A stretch of 49,120 nt of DNA from Verrucomicrobiota bacterium (GCA_019510185.1 JAEKKV010000027.1:1-49120); one strand, 5' to 3'. Positions 1-9,834 are shown, counted from the stretch's first letter. Program-made: numbers and translations. The notes: a model not told the origin generated them from the letters alone.

Positions 1-3000
1 CCAACCTCCAAGGCCCCCGCACCGGCATCTGGATCCTCAACAAACCCCCGCAGGTTTCCGCCGTCGGCTGGTACCCCCTGAACAATGGCGTGAACAACAA
101 CTGGGACGGCGACTCCTGGGGCGCGGAAGCCCAGCTCACCCAACAACTCGCCTCCCGTTCCGGCGCCAATCCTCTCTACGTCATCAAAGTGAGCGCCGGC
201 GGCAGCGCCTTGGAAAAACAAGCGAACGCTGTCGATTGGAACCCCGGCTCCTCCGGCGAACTCTTGGACGAACTCCTCGGCGACATCACCACCGCCCTCA
301 CCACCCTGAAGGCCCAAGGCAAGAACCCCCTCTTCCGCGGCTTCATCTGGATGCAAGGTGAAACCGAATGCGACTCGCTCACCGGTGCCCAAGAGTACCA
401 GACCGACTTCGAGGAACTCGTCCGCCGCGTCCGCGCCACCGCGGCCACTCCCGCCCTGCCCGTTTACCTGGCCCGCGTCCACCGCCTGCTCGCCCGTCCT
501 TACGTGGACATCGTCCGGGTCCAGGAAGCCCTGATCGCCGCCGCCGATGCCAATATCTACCTCTTCGATACCGACGACCTTCCGATGCAGTCGGACAACA
601 TCCACTTCGCCCCCGCCGGCCATATTGCGATCGGCAACGCGATCTATGCCCTGATCACCGGCACTGCCAACCAGCAGCCCACCCAGATCGCCTCCGGCCA
701 AAGCTTCTCCCTGCGCGCCGCCTCCGGACCGGGCACCGTCGTCGGCACCGTCGCCTTGACCCAGACCGGCTCGCCCACTCCCACCTTCGCCGTCGCCGGC
801 TCCGCCTTCGAAATCGACGGCTTCACCGGAAAAATCCGAGTCAAGGACCTCTCCGGCATCACCCAAAGCCAACTTCCGTTGAGCGTCTCCGCCCTGAACG
901 GCGTCGCTCCCACCGCCCAGGCCACCGTCACGATCAACTTCACGGCGGACCCTCCCGGTATTCAGGGGCTCTTCGCCACCTTCGACCCGAACTCTTCCAG
1001 CTGCAGCCTGGTCTCCGGCTGTTATCAAGAAATCTTCGACGCGGCCAACTCCACGGAAAAATACACCGCCCCCGGTGCCGCTCAGCGCCCGGTCGCGGCC
1101 AGTTTCCCCGGAGCTACCGCCCGCGCCATGACCTTTGACACCACCCGGATCATGACCGGCGTCAACGGCAACACCCTCCTCACCCCCGCGGTGGACGAAG
1201 ACCTCACCATCGCCGCCGCGATCAACATCCCCGTTCACAACCTCTCCACCACCGCCTGGATCGCCACCCTCAACAAGGACGCCACCTCCGTCGCCTCCGG
1301 CATCGGCTACGACTACGCCCAAAACAAGTTCTTCGCCGGCTACGCCAACGGCATCAACGGCACCAACGAAATCCTCACCTCCACCCAGGTGATCGTCCCG
1401 GGCTCTTCCCACGTCGTGCGCTTGCGCAAGGTCGGCAACACCGTCCGGCTCTTCATCGACGGCGTTCTCGCCGGCGAAGTCGTCGGCGCCACCGTGCGTC
1501 CCGCCATCTTCGCCGCCGGCGAAGGCGCCGCCCCCGTCGTCTTCGGCGGTCTCTTCGCCCCGGCGCCCCAGTTTAAGGGCTCCCTCGGCAAAACCTACTT
1601 CGTCAAAGGCATCCCCACCACCACCGAGGAATCCCAAATGGACTCCGACCTAGCCTCCTGGATGGGCACCACCGTCTCTCCACCTCCGCCGCCCCCCACC
1701 TCCTGGACCCTGAACGTCAACTCCGGCTCCGGCTCCGGCGCCTACACCGCCGGCACCGTCGTCTCGGTAAACGCCAACACCGCTCCCAGCGGCTCCCAGT
1801 TCTCCGCATGGACCGGCAGCACTTCCTGCCTCTCCAGCACCACGACGGCAACCACCACCGTCACCATGCCCAATGCCGCGGCCAGTATTACCGCGACCTA
1901 TAGCACCATCCCGACATCCACCGGCACAGGTTCCTCCGGCGTCCAGGGTTTTTTCGCGACCATCGACCCCGGATATTCCCCGGACTACACCCTCGCCTCG
2001 GGTCTGTATCAGGAAATCCATGATGCCATCCATCCCGAGCAGAAGTACACCGCCCCCTCCGACGCCCAGCGCCCGGCGGCCGTCACCTTCCCGGGCACCT
2101 CGCAACTCGGCCTGTTCTTTGACGGCACTCGCATCATGACCGGCGTCAACACCAACACGCTCCTTACGCCCGGCGTGGACGCGGACCTCACCATTGCCGC
2201 CGCGGTGCACATTCCCGTTCATTCGCTGACGAGCACGACCGCGTGGATCGCCACGCTCAACAAGGCCGACACCGTCGTCGGCGCCGGCATCGGCTACAAT
2301 TACGCGCAGAACAAGTTCATCGCCGCGTATTCCAACGGCGCCAACGGTGCCAGCGAGATTCTCACCGCCACACAATCCACCCTGCCGGGCACCTCCCATG
2401 TCGTGCGCATGCGGAAAACCGGCGATACGATCCGCCTCTTCATCGACGGCGCGCTCGCCGGCGAAGTCTCCGGCACCTCCGTCCGCCCGGCCATTCTCGC
2501 CTCCGGCGAAAACGGCCTCACCGTCCTCGGCGGTCTCTTCGCCCCCGCACCCCAGTTCACCGGTTATCTGGGCAAAATTTACTTCGTGAAGGGCGTTCCC
2601 ACTACCGCCGACGAAACCCAAATGGACAGTGATCTCGCCTCCTGGAGCGGAGCGACCATCAACACAGGTTCCTCCGGCGTCCAGGGCTTTTTCGCAACGA
2701 TCGATCCCGGATACTCTCCGGACTACACGCTCGCCTCGGGTCTGTATCAGGAAATCCATGATGCCATCCATCCCGAGCAGAGGTACACCGCCCCCTCTGA
2801 CGCCCAGCGCCCGGCCGCCGTCACCTTTCCGGGCACCTCGCTGCTCGCTCTGTCCTTTGACGGCACCCGCATCATGACCGGCGTCAGCACCAACACTCTC
2901 CTCACTCCGGGTGTAGACGCGGACCTCACCATCGCCGCCGCGGTGCACATTCCCGTTCATTCGCTGACGAGCACGACCGCATGGATCGCCACGCTCAACA

Positions 3001-4952
3001 AGGCTGACACCGTCGTCGGCGCGGGCATCGGCTACAATTACGCGCAGAACAAGTTCATCGCCGCGTATTCCAACGGCTCCAACGGTGCCAGCGAGATTCT
3101 CACCGCCACCCAGTCCACCGTGCCCGGCACCTCCCATGTCGTGCGCATGCGGAAAACCGGCGATACGATCCGCCTCTTCATCGACGGCGCGCTCGCCGGC
3201 GAAGTCTCCGGCACCTCCGTCCGCCCGGCCATTCTCGCCTCCGGCGAGAACGGCCTCACCGTCCTCGGCGGCCTCTTCGCCCCCGCTCCCCAGTTCACCG
3301 GTTATCTGGGCAAAATCTACTTCGTGAAGGGAGTTCCTACTACCGCCGATGAAGCCCAAATGGACAGCGATCTCGCCTCCTGGAGCGGTATAAGTATACA
3401 TCCCGCCACTACGGCCCCGACGCAATACGTGCTGACGGTCAACGGCGGTTCGGGCGGTGGCTCCTATACCGCCGCCACCGTCGTGCCGATCTCCGCCGCC
3501 ACCGCGCCGTCCGGACAGGTGTTCACCGGATGGACCGGTGCGACCGCCACGCTCTCCGACGCCACTGCGGCAAACACCACCGTGACCATGCCGGCCGGTT
3601 CGGTCAGCGTCACGGCGACTTACGGTCCTGCGCCCGTTCCGCTGACGGCCTATCAGCAATGGAAGCTGACCTACTTCGGCAACACCACGGTGGCCGACAC
3701 CGCCATACCTGACAAAGACGGCGTGCCCGTGCTGTTGAAGTACGCCACCGCCATGATCCCCGGCTCGCCCAGCCCCGCCGGCCCGGCCATGTTGAACAGC
3801 GTCAACAATACCCTGACGCTCCAGTTCCAACGCCTCAGTCCAGCGCCGGTTGACTACACCGTGGAAGTGAGCACCGACCTGGTCCATTGGAGTTCCCTCG
3901 CGAACCTCGCCTCCGGTTCGGACACGTGGACCGGGACGGCGGTGATCAAAGAAACAACCACGGGTAGTTCCCGCACAACCACGGTCACGGATATCGCCAC
4001 GATGGCCTCGGGTCCGCATCGGTTCTTGCGCCTGCGGGTCGGCACCGGCGTGCCGGGCACGATTCCGCAAGGATACACCCAGATCACCATCAAAGCGGGA
4101 ACCACCTCGACGGCGTCCATTCCGCTGGATGACGCCCCGGTTGCCCGCGGCACCGTGCAAGCGGTGACGGCGAACACGGTCACCACCGTCACGGCCGGAG
4201 CCTGGGGGAATGTCGCCGCGCCCTACGCCCTGCGCCTGGTTTCCGGAAAGGCCGCGGGCGCGACCTTCCCCATCACGGGCGTCAATGGAACGACCCTCAG
4301 CCTGAACACCAGCGCCGTCGACCTTACCCAGCTCGTCGCCGCCGGAGATTCCTACGTGATCTTCCCCGTGGACACACTCGGCACGCTCTTCGGCACGACC
4401 TCCGTCGCCTTCAAAACCAGCACCAGCGCCAGCACCGCCGATAATCTCCAACTGCGGATCAACGGCAGCTGGGTGACGTTCTTCAACAACGGCAGCGCTT
4501 GGTACAACACCAGCGCACCATCGGTCGTGCAGAACAACGTGCTGCTGCCTCCCGACGGAGGGTTGCTGGTGATCCGCCGCGCCTCCACCGCGCTGGTGTT
4601 CACCGTTCTGGGACGCGTGCACGAAGTCGCCCCGCGCCAGTTCGCGCCGGTCAATTCCTCGTTCTTGGCCAATGCGCATCCCCTCGACGTTACGCTCGTC
4701 AGCACCGGCTTCCGGAGCGCCTATGGCTGGATCAGCAGCACGAACGTGAAGACGGCCGACACGCTGCAAGTGTGGAGCGGCGGTGCCTGGATCACGTTCT
4801 ATCACAACGGCACCAAGTGGCTTAAAACTGGGTCGTCCACCTCGATGGACAGCTATGTGCTGCCCGCCGGGCAGGCCGTGTTCGTCACTCGCCTCAGCGC
4901 GCCGCCACTCGCCCAAGCCTTCATCGTCCAACCGCTGCCCTACGTGCCGTGA
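1..4952 (+). CDS. SASA-type carbohydrate esterase with tandem LamG-like modules, 5' truncated
   Basis: The reading frame is open from the first bases (phase starts at nt 3), so the N-terminus, signal peptide and nucleophile Ser lie outside the window. Nt 3-665 match the sialate-O-acetylesterase (SASA) fold: FIWMQGETE block near nt 342, and a C-terminal D-N-I-H-F pair near nt 595-610 that would supply the Asp and His of an SGNH-type site. Then follow a cadherin-like segment (665-950), a LamG-like module (955-1665), an InlB B-repeat-like segment (1690-1910), two nearly identical LamG-like modules (1931-2660, 2669-3395), a second InlB-like segment (3415-3630), a linker, and a C-terminal region from about 4070 that resembles TIGR02597. 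Expected role: extracellular removal of acetyl groups from polysaccharide, with LamG modules for carbohydrate or surface binding. Substrate is unknown. Family assignment is from recognition, not a search. Confidence 0.85.
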   Translation, partial: NLQGPRTGIWILNKPPQVSAVGWYPLNNGVNNNWDGDSWGAEAQLTQQLASRSGANPLYVIKVSAGGSALEKQANAVDWNPGSSGELLDELLGDITTALTTLKAQGKNPLFRGFIWMQGETECDSLTGAQEYQTDFEELVRRVRATAATPALPVYLARVHRLLARPYVDIVRVQEALIAAADANIYLFDTDDLPMQSDNIHFAPAGHIAIGNAIYALITGTANQQPTQIASGQSFSLRAASGPGTVVGTVALTQTGSPTPTFAVAGSAFEIDGFTGKIRVKDLSGITQSQLPLSVSALNGVAPTAQATVTINFTADPPGIQGLFATFDPNSSSCSLVSGCYQEIFDAANSTEKYTAPGAAQRPVAASFPGATARAMTFDTTRIMTGVNGNTLLTPAVDEDLTIAAAINIPVHNLSTTAWIATLNKDATSVASGIGYDYAQNKFFAGYANGINGTNEILTSTQVIVPGSSHVVRLRKVGNTVRLFIDGVLAGEVVGATVRPAIFAAGEGAAPVVFGGLFAPAPQFKGSLGKTYFVKGIPTTTEESQMDSDLASWMGTTVSPPPPPPTSWTLNVNSGSGSGAYTAGTVVSVNANTAPSGSQFSAWTGSTSCLSSTTTATTTVTMPNAAASITATYSTIPTSTGTGSSGVQGFFATIDPGYSPDYTLASGLYQEIHDAIHPEQKYTAPSDAQRPAAVTFPGTSQLGLFFDGTRIMTGVNTNTLLTPGVDADLTIAAAVHIPVHSLTSTTAWIATLNKADTVVGAGIGYNYAQNKFIAAYSNGANGASEILTATQSTLPGTSHVVRMRKTGDTIRLFIDGALAGEVSGTSVRPAILASGENGLTVLGGLFAPAPQFTGYLGKIYFVKGVPTTADETQMDSDLASWSGATINTGSSGVQGFFATIDPGYSPDYTLASGLYQEIHDAIHPEQRYTAPSDAQRPAAVTFPGTSLLALSFDGTRIMTGVSTNTLLTPGVDADLTIAAAVHIPVHSLTSTTAWIATLNKADTVVGAGIGYNYAQNKFIAAYSNGSNGASEILTATQSTVPGTSHVVRMRKTGDTIRLFIDGALAGEVSGTSVRPAILASGENGLTVLGGLFAPAPQFTGYLGKIYFVKGVPTTADEAQMDSDLASWSGISIHPATTAPTQYVLTVNGGSGGGSYTAATVVPISAATAPSGQVFTGWTGATATLSDATAANTTVTMPAGSVSVTATYGPAPVPLTAYQQWKLTYFGNTTVADTAIPDKDGVPVLLKYATAMIPGSPSPAGPAMLNSVNNTLTLQFQRLSPAPVDYTVEVSTDLVHWSSLANLASGSDTWTGTAVIKETTTGSSRTTTVTDIATMASGPHRFLRLRVGTGVPGTIPQGYTQITIKAGTTSTASIPLDDAPVARGTVQAVTANTVTTVTAGAWGNVAAPYALRLVSGKAAGATFPITGVNGTTLSLNTSAVDLTQLVAAGDSYVIFPVDTLGTLFGTTSVAFKTSTSASTADNLQLRINGSWVTFFNNGSAWYNTSAPSVVQNNVLLPPDGGLLVIRRASTALVFTVLGRVHEVAPRQFAPVNSSFLANAHPLDVTLVSTGFRSAYGWISSTNVKTADTLQVWSGGAWITFYHNGTKWLKTGSSTSMDSYVLPAGQAVFVTRLSAPPLAQAFIVQPLPYVP
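1926..3401 (+). repeat. Tandem duplication, 738-bp period, within the esterase gene
   Basis: Two consecutive copies (about 1926-2663 and 2664-3401) begin with the same ACAGGTTCCTCCGGCGTCCA stretch and stay nearly identical to the end of each LamG-like module. The offset is 738 bp, exactly 246 codons, so the frame is preserved. A third, clearly diverged copy lies at about 955-1665. The near identity at third codon positions indicates a recent duplication or gene conversion. Confidence 0.9.
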
Positions 4953-4985
4953 TGCCCGCAATCCGGCATCGCTGAAAGCCAACCC

Positions 4986-5025
4986 AAGGACCGGCCCCGA
5001 TTTCGAGGCCGGTCCTTTCTGTTTT
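4986..5025 (+). terminator. Rho-independent terminator after the esterase gene
   Basis: An 11-bp perfect stem (AAGGACCGGCC at 4986-4996 with GGCCGGTCCTT at 5007-5017) is followed by a T-rich tail to 5025. It lies 34 bp after the stop of the esterase gene. Confidence 0.85.
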
Positions 5026-5165
5026 TGCTCGAAAGTGTCCCTCACGCCGCGCCGGTGAAGCGCTTTACGACCGCCGCCCCTCACTTGAAAAATTTTCCGC
5101 ATCCACACCCAACGCATTCGTCCGCCCCCTGAGGCACGCGCTCTGCTGCTCCCGGCGCACGTCTT

Positions 5166-6737
5166 ATGCGCCTTCCCCTTCTCCGTCTCGGTTTTTCGCT
5201 TCTCGTTCTTTGCCTCACGGCCGTCCTGCGCGCGGTCGAGCTCGATCTCTCGACCGCCACCATTCCCGATCTCCAGGCGGCGATGGAAAAAGGGACGCTC
5301 ACGTCGGAAAAGCTGATGCAGCTCTATCTCGCGCGCATCGCCGCCTACGACCAGCAGGGGCCGAAGCTCAATGCCGTCATCGTGCTCTCCAAGGATCCGC
5401 TCGCCGAGGCCCGCGCACTCGATGCCGAACGCAAGGCCGGCAAAGTCCGCGGTCCGCTCCACGGCATCCCCATCCTGGTGAAGGACGTCTTCGATGTCGC
5501 CGGCCTGCCCACCGCTGGCGGCTTCAAACCGATGGCCGCCTCGTTCCCCGCGCGCGATGGCTTTGTCGTTCATCAACTCCGTGCGGCCGGCGCCATCGTC
5601 TTCGGCAAGCTCAACCAGTCCGATTGGTTCGGCATCGCGCCCCGTGCCGGCAGCACTCTGGCCGGCCAGGTCCACAATCCCTACGACCTCACCCGCATCC
5701 CCGGCTCGTCGAGCAGCGGGACCGCCGCGTCCGTGGCCTCATGGTTCTGCACCGCCGGACTCGGCAGCGACACCGGCGGCTCCGTCCAGACTCCCGCCGC
5801 CGATACCAATCTTTACAGCATTGCCGCCACGCGCGGAACCATCAGCCGGACCGGCCAGATTTGCAGCTCCACCACCACTGAACGCGCCGGCCCCATCTGC
5901 CGCAACATGACCGACCTCGCCGTGATGCTCACCGCGATGGTCGGCTTCGACGCCGAGGATCTCGTCACCGCGCAAAGCATCGGCCGCCTGCCCGCCGAAC
6001 CGTACACCGCCTTCCTCAAAAAAGACGGCCTCAAGGGCGCGCGCATCGGCGTCATCCGCGCCCTCTTTCGCGGCGGTCCGCGCTTCGCCGAAGGTCATCG
6101 CCTCGCCGCGCAGGCCCTCGAGCGACTCAAGGATGCCGGTGCCGTCCTCGTCGATCCCACCGATCTCGACTTCGATTTGATCGCCGCACTCGGTGAAGCG
6201 TCGCTCGGCAACTTCGAGCGCAAGTTTGCCCACAACTGGTATCTCTCACGCCTTCCGGCCGACGCGCCCATCCACAGCGTTGACGAAATGATCGCCAAGG
6301 CTCCGGACATCGTCTCGTCCTCCGTCAGACAGGCGGCCAAAGTCGTTTCGCTCGATCACAACCCCGAATACCTCGCCCGTCTGAAAAAACAGGAAATGAT
6401 CCGCAACGCGCTCGTCGCTTTGATGGACAAGCACCACCTCGACGCCCTCGTTTATCCCTACAAGACGAGCCCCGCCGCCAAAATTGTTGGCTCCGACACC
6501 GGTCGCGATCCCGAGGAAACCGCCGCCGGCAACGCCAATACCAGCGCGAACACCGGTCTGCCCGCGCTCGTCCTGCCCGCCGGCCTGACCAAGGAAGGCC
6601 TGCCGATCGGCCTGCAATTCCTCGCCCGCCCCTGGGCCGAGCCCACGCTCATCACCCTCGGCTATGCTTACGAACAGGCCTCGCCGCCTCGCCAGCCCCC
6701 CGCCTTGGTTCCCGCACTCCCCGGCGAAACGCTCTGA
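5166..6737 (+). CDS. Exported amidase-signature enzyme
   Basis: A 523-residue protein with an N-terminal hydrophobic segment (residues 1-23, [19 protein letters not shown]) that looks like a signal peptide. The amidase signature is present: ILVKDVF with candidate catalytic Lys106, [13 protein letters not shown] with cis-Ser182, and GSDTGGSV with nucleophile Ser206, giving the Ser-cisSer-Lys triad. The family hydrolyses amide bonds (amino acid amides, aryl amides, or Gln-tRNA when part of GatA). A signal peptide and the absence of gatB or gatC nearby argue against GatA, so an extracytoplasmic amidase of unknown substrate is the best call. Start at 5166 is the first ATG that supplies the signal peptide. 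It stands alone between a terminator and a hypothetical gene. Confidence 0.9.
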   Translation: MRLPLLRLGFSLLVLCLTAVLRAVELDLSTATIPDLQAAMEKGTLTSEKLMQLYLARIAAYDQQGPKLNAVIVLSKDPLAEARALDAERKAGKVRGPLHGIPILVKDVFDVAGLPTAGGFKPMAASFPARDGFVVHQLRAAGAIVFGKLNQSDWFGIAPRAGSTLAGQVHNPYDLTRIPGSSSSGTAASVASWFCTAGLGSDTGGSVQTPAADTNLYSIAATRGTISRTGQICSSTTTERAGPICRNMTDLAVMLTAMVGFDAEDLVTAQSIGRLPAEPYTAFLKKDGLKGARIGVIRALFRGGPRFAEGHRLAAQALERLKDAGAVLVDPTDLDFDLIAALGEASLGNFERKFAHNWYLSRLPADAPIHSVDEMIAKAPDIVSSSVRQAAKVVSLDHNPEYLARLKKQEMIRNALVALMDKHHLDALVYPYKTSPAAKIVGSDTGRDPEETAAGNANTSANTGLPALVLPAGLTKEGLPIGLQFLARPWAEPTLITLGYAYEQASPPRQPPALVPALPGETL

Positions 6738-6845
6738 GCTGGAAATTCGTCCAGACAGCCCGCCAGCAGAATAGCCGGACGGAACCGAAGGCCGGGACGC
6801 GCACAAACGCGTTGTGTTGCGAATGCCGGCGCCGCACGCTCGCGA

Positions 6846-7196
6846 ATGGATAATAAAACCGACGCCTGGCAAAAACGTTTCGAGCTCACGACCTGCCCCG
6901 CGGGCGAAATCGATCCGGCCATTCCTCCGGCGGCCTTGGGCGTCGCGGTCATCTATGAGCAGACCACCGCAGGCGAAACCATTTTCCTCGTGCTTGAATC
7001 CCGTGCGGGCAGCTTGCGCGATCTTTGCGCGAAACGCATGCAGACCGCCAAAATCCCGCCCGCCACGCCGCTCACGGTTTCCTTCAAAAGCGAGATTTTG
7101 CCCGACGCCTCGCCGGAAGCCGTCCACGCCGCCTGCCGCCGCCAAGTCATCCTCGCGGAGCAACTGCGCCGTGAGCTGCGGCCCGCGATGCGGTGA
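6846..7196 (+). CDS. Hypothetical protein, 116 aa
   Basis: A 116-residue protein starting MDNKTDAWQK. No signal peptide or membrane segment is visible. The middle (about residues 33-60) reads as alternating hydrophobic strands (GVAVIYEQ, TIFLVLESRAG) and the C-terminus as a basic helix. I do not recognise a family. The frame was preferred over the overlapping +1 frame from 6814 because its residue composition is balanced and not the Arg/Pro/Ser-rich mix typical of shadow frames in GC-rich DNA. It follows the amidase gene by 108 bp and has no obvious ribosome binding site, so expression is uncertain. Confidence 0.5.
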   Translation: MDNKTDAWQKRFELTTCPAGEIDPAIPPAALGVAVIYEQTTAGETIFLVLESRAGSLRDLCAKRMQTAKIPPATPLTVSFKSEILPDASPEAVHAACRRQVILAEQLRRELRPAMR

Positions 7197-7282
7197 GCCG
7201 TCCGCAGCCCTGCGGATTCTCGCTTGATCAGACCGGCCGGAGCCGGGCAATTTGATCAACTCCCTCCAACCAACCGCCCTCC

Positions 7283-7609
7283 ATGACCAAGCCCTCCTGC
7301 CCCGCCTGCACCCTCGAAGATGTGCTCAGCCATTCCGATCATTGGGAATGCGCCACCTGCGGCCATGAGTGGCCCAAGGCGGCCGCGCCCGAGGCGGCCC
7401 GGGTGGTCAAGGATGCCCATGGCAACGTTCTCGCCGACGGCGATACCGTCGCGCTCATCAAAGATTTGAAAGTGGGTGGCGGCTCGCAGGTGCTCAAGCA
7501 AGGCACCAAGGCCAAAAACATCCGCCTCGTGGACGGCGATCACGAGATCGACTGCAGGATCGACGGCAGCGCCATGGCCCTCAAGGCCTGCTTCGTTAAA
7601 AAGGCCTGA
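7283..7609 (+). CDS. yjdM: PhnA/YjdM-like zinc-ribbon protein
   Basis: A 108-residue protein with an N-terminal zinc ribbon (CPAC at residues 6-9 and CATCG near residues 24-28) followed by a small beta-barrel-like domain with the typical run DAHGNVLADGDTVALIKDLK and the C-terminal IDGSAMALKACFVKK. This matches the PhnA/YjdM family. The name comes from the E. coli phosphonate locus, but the protein is not a phosphonate-degrading enzyme and its role is unsettled. No phosphonate genes are near. Length agrees with the family (about 110 residues). Confidence 0.93.
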   Translation: MTKPSCPACTLEDVLSHSDHWECATCGHEWPKAAAPEAARVVKDAHGNVLADGDTVALIKDLKVGGGSQVLKQGTKAKNIRLVDGDHEIDCRIDGSAMALKACFVKKA

Positions 7610-7681
7610 GCCACGGATGGGAGTCTGGGCAGGGGAACGATTCTGATTGCCCCTCCCCCGATTATCGGCGGCTTACAAGGC

Positions 7682-7813
7682 ATGGGAGCCAAATACGTGC
7701 CGACAATCAAGGACCTCAAAGCGAACCAACGCTTTCAGCAGAAACAGACCCTGCCCAAGTCCCAGTTTAAAAAACCCGCCGCCCCGCCCTCAAAGCCCGG
7801 CAAGCAGAAGTAA
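7682..7813 (+). CDS. Possible small basic protein, 43 aa
   Basis: A short ORF encodes MGAKYVPTIKDLKANQ followed by a Lys/Pro-rich tail ending in PSKPGKQK. It fills part of the 237-bp gap between the PhnA-like gene and the convergent histidine kinase gene. It is strongly basic with no hydrophobic segment, which could suit an RNA- or DNA-associated small protein, but this is only composition. An AAGG lies too close to the ATG to be a good ribosome binding site. It may be chance. Confidence 0.3.
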   Translation: MGAKYVPTIKDLKANQRFQQKQTLPKSQFKKPAAPPSKPGKQK

Positions 7814-7846
7814 TCCTGTTCGGAGGCGTTGGTTAAGGCTTCGTTT

Positions 7847-9715
7847 TCAGCCTGCCTCAACAACCGAGGTGGCGAAAGGCAGCAGGATGCGCTGGAGCCC
7901 GGCCAATTTGACCGGCTTGGAAAGAAAAGCGGTCATGCCGGCTTCCCGGCAACGTGCCTGCTCCTCCGGCAGCACGGCCGCCGTCAGCGCGATAACCGGC
8001 AGCAGCGCCGCCTTCCGCCGGTGGGGCGTCGCGTGCCGATCCTCGGCCCACTGACGAAGCCGGCGGGTCGCTTCCCATCCGTCGAGGTTGGGCATGTGGC
8101 AATCCATCAAGATGACATCCGGCAGCGGCTCATTCTCCAACGCGGCGAGCACCTCCTCGCCATCGACCGTCATCGTGTAATCACAGCCAAGCTGCTCCAG
8201 CTGGGCCGCGAGGATCTTGCGATTCACGATATTGTCGTCCGCCACCAGCACGCGCAGACGCAGACTGAGCGGACGCGGCGCGGGTGCGGAGCGCGCTCCG
8301 GGAGCGGCAGCGATCTTCGCCAATGGCAGGGTAAAATGAAACACCGAGCCTTCGCCGGGCACGCTGTCCGCCATGAGTCGTCCGCCCATCATCTCGACCA
8401 GGCGCGCGCTGATCGCCAGACCCAGACCCGTGCCACCAAAGCGCCGCGTGGTCGAGGAGTCCGCCTGGGTAAAGCGCTCGAACACGCGCTTGACGGTAGC
8501 CTCGTCCATACCGATGCCCGTGTCGCGCACTTCAAACCGGATGCCATCGTCAGGCGCGCCCTCAGCGGTGATCGTAAGCTGCACCCACCCTCCGGCCGGG
8601 GTGAACTTGACGGCATTTGAAAAGAGATTGAGCAGGATTTGACGAAGCCGGAAACTGTCGCCTTCGAAATATTTTGGAAGCTCCGGGTCCACCGTGAAAT
8701 CGAGCCGCACTCCGCCGAGCGAGGCGTTCGCCTTCACCAGGCGCAAGGTGTCGGTCACCAGCGGAATCAGCTCGAAACTGTGTTTCTCCAAATCGAGCTG
8801 CCCGGCCTCGATTTTCGAGAAATCAAGGATGTCGCCGAGCAGTTTGAGCAGTAATTCGCCCGACTCCGAGATGAGCCGGACATGCTCGACAACCTCCGGT
8901 GCAAGATTGGGTGTGTGCTGCATGAGATCCGCCGAGGCGATGATCCCGTTCAACGGCGTGCGAATCTCGTGGCTCATATTGGCGAGAAAATCGCCCTTCG
9001 CCCGCGAGGCTTCGTTGGCCCGGAGCGTCGCCGCCTCGAGGTCGCGGGTGCGCTCGGAGACGAGCCGCTCGAGATTCGCATTCAACAGACTCGTCTCACG
9101 AAGCGCCTGCTCGCTGCGACGGTGGGCCGCCTCGATCATGGAAACCATCGTGACGCCGAGGCAGAAGACAAAACCGATCGCGAGCAGTCCGTCGCGCAGA
9201 AGCGTGTCAGCGGCAAAACGGACGGACCCTCCCAGCGGATCCGCGTGCAACGCGAGCCGATAAAAAGCGAGGTGGCTTCCCACGATGAGCGCCAGGACAC
9301 CGAGTGCGATGGGCCGCGAGGCGAAGACGATCGCCAGCAACAGAAAAACGACATCGAGGACAAACAGTTGAACCGCCAGCCCCAGCGGTTGGTCATAAAA
9401 GGGCGCGAAAAACAGGAACACATGCGCCGGCAGCATCGCCCCCAGCACCAGTCCGCTGCCGGCCAGCTCCAGCCAGCCCTTGTGCAGCCAGCGCAGGGAA
9501 AGCAACGACGCCAGCGCAAAGCTTACTGTGATGATCATCCGCAAGGGAATCCCCGGAGGTTGCGTCCACAGGATTTTCGCTGCGTTGACCGGTACAAACA
9601 GAAGCAAGAGCAGACAGAAAGCGGCCAGAAGCCGCGCCTTCATCCCGATGAAATAAGGCCGGTCGCGATAGGCGGAATCGAGCCGATCAATATAGGCGGC
9701 AAATGGACGAAACAT
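7847..9715 (-). CDS. Hybrid sensor histidine kinase/response regulator
   Basis: A 622-residue protein. Residues 27-195 hold about six hydrophobic membrane segments, followed by a short coiled coil (195-240). The HisKA domain carries FLANMSHEIRTPLNG with phosphoacceptor His249. The HATPase domain has an N box (NLFSNAVKF, ~363-371), DTGIGM (G1, ~398-403) and GGTGLGLAIS (G2, ~427-436). A C-terminal receiver domain (about 487-615) has the acidic pair Asp493/Asp494, phosphoacceptor Asp538 (VILMDCHMP) and the SKP lysine motif. It would autophosphorylate on His and pass phosphate to its own receiver. Downstream partner and signal are unknown: no HPt or cognate regulator is adjacent. It is convergent with the plus-strand genes before it. 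Confidence 0.95.
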   Translation of the reverse strand: MFRPFAAYIDRLDSAYRDRPYFIGMKARLLAAFCLLLLLFVPVNAAKILWTQPPGIPLRMIITVSFALASLLSLRWLHKGWLELAGSGLVLGAMLPAHVFLFFAPFYDQPLGLAVQLFVLDVVFLLLAIVFASRPIALGVLALIVGSHLAFYRLALHADPLGGSVRFAADTLLRDGLLAIGFVFCLGVTMVSMIEAAHRRSEQALRETSLLNANLERLVSERTRDLEAATLRANEASRAKGDFLANMSHEIRTPLNGIIASADLMQHTPNLAPEVVEHVRLISESGELLLKLLGDILDFSKIEAGQLDLEKHSFELIPLVTDTLRLVKANASLGGVRLDFTVDPELPKYFEGDSFRLRQILLNLFSNAVKFTPAGGWVQLTITAEGAPDDGIRFEVRDTGIGMDEATVKRVFERFTQADSSTTRRFGGTGLGLAISARLVEMMGGRLMADSVPGEGSVFHFTLPLAKIAAAPGARSAPAPRPLSLRLRVLVADDNIVNRKILAAQLEQLGCDYTMTVDGEEVLAALENEPLPDVILMDCHMPNLDGWEATRRLRQWAEDRHATPHRRKAALLPVIALTAAVLPEEQARCREAGMTAFLSKPVKLAGLQRILLPFATSVVEAG

Positions 9716-9802
9716 GCAGCCCGGCCAGTGTAGCCATCCCGGGCCTCGCAGCTATCACCAATTTCCGGTAATTTTTGCTCCGGCCCGGCCGCCCGCAGAC
9801 AC

Positions 9803-9834
9803 AAAAAACCGCAGAGGTCGCAAAACCTCTGCGG
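9803..9834 (-). terminator. Rho-independent terminator of the aminotransferase gene
   Basis: A 10-bp perfect stem (CCGCAGAGGT 9809-9818 with ACCTCTGCGG 9825-9834, loop CGCAAA) is followed on the minus strand by TTTTTTGT. It lies 31 bp after the stop of the aminotransferase gene and before the histidine kinase gene, so those two are separate units. Confidence 0.9.

Noticed and set aside
1650..5675. Very long open frame on the minus strand (1341 codons)
   Set aside because: It is antisense to the esterase gene and is Gly/Arg/Ala-rich, a shadow of codon bias in GC-rich repeated sequence. It also crosses a terminator and the next gene.
6814..7227. Alternative frame of 137 codons overlapping the 116-residue hypothetical gene
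   Set aside because: Composition is dominated by Arg, Pro, Ser and Ala in the pattern of shadow frames; the other frame has a more balanced protein.
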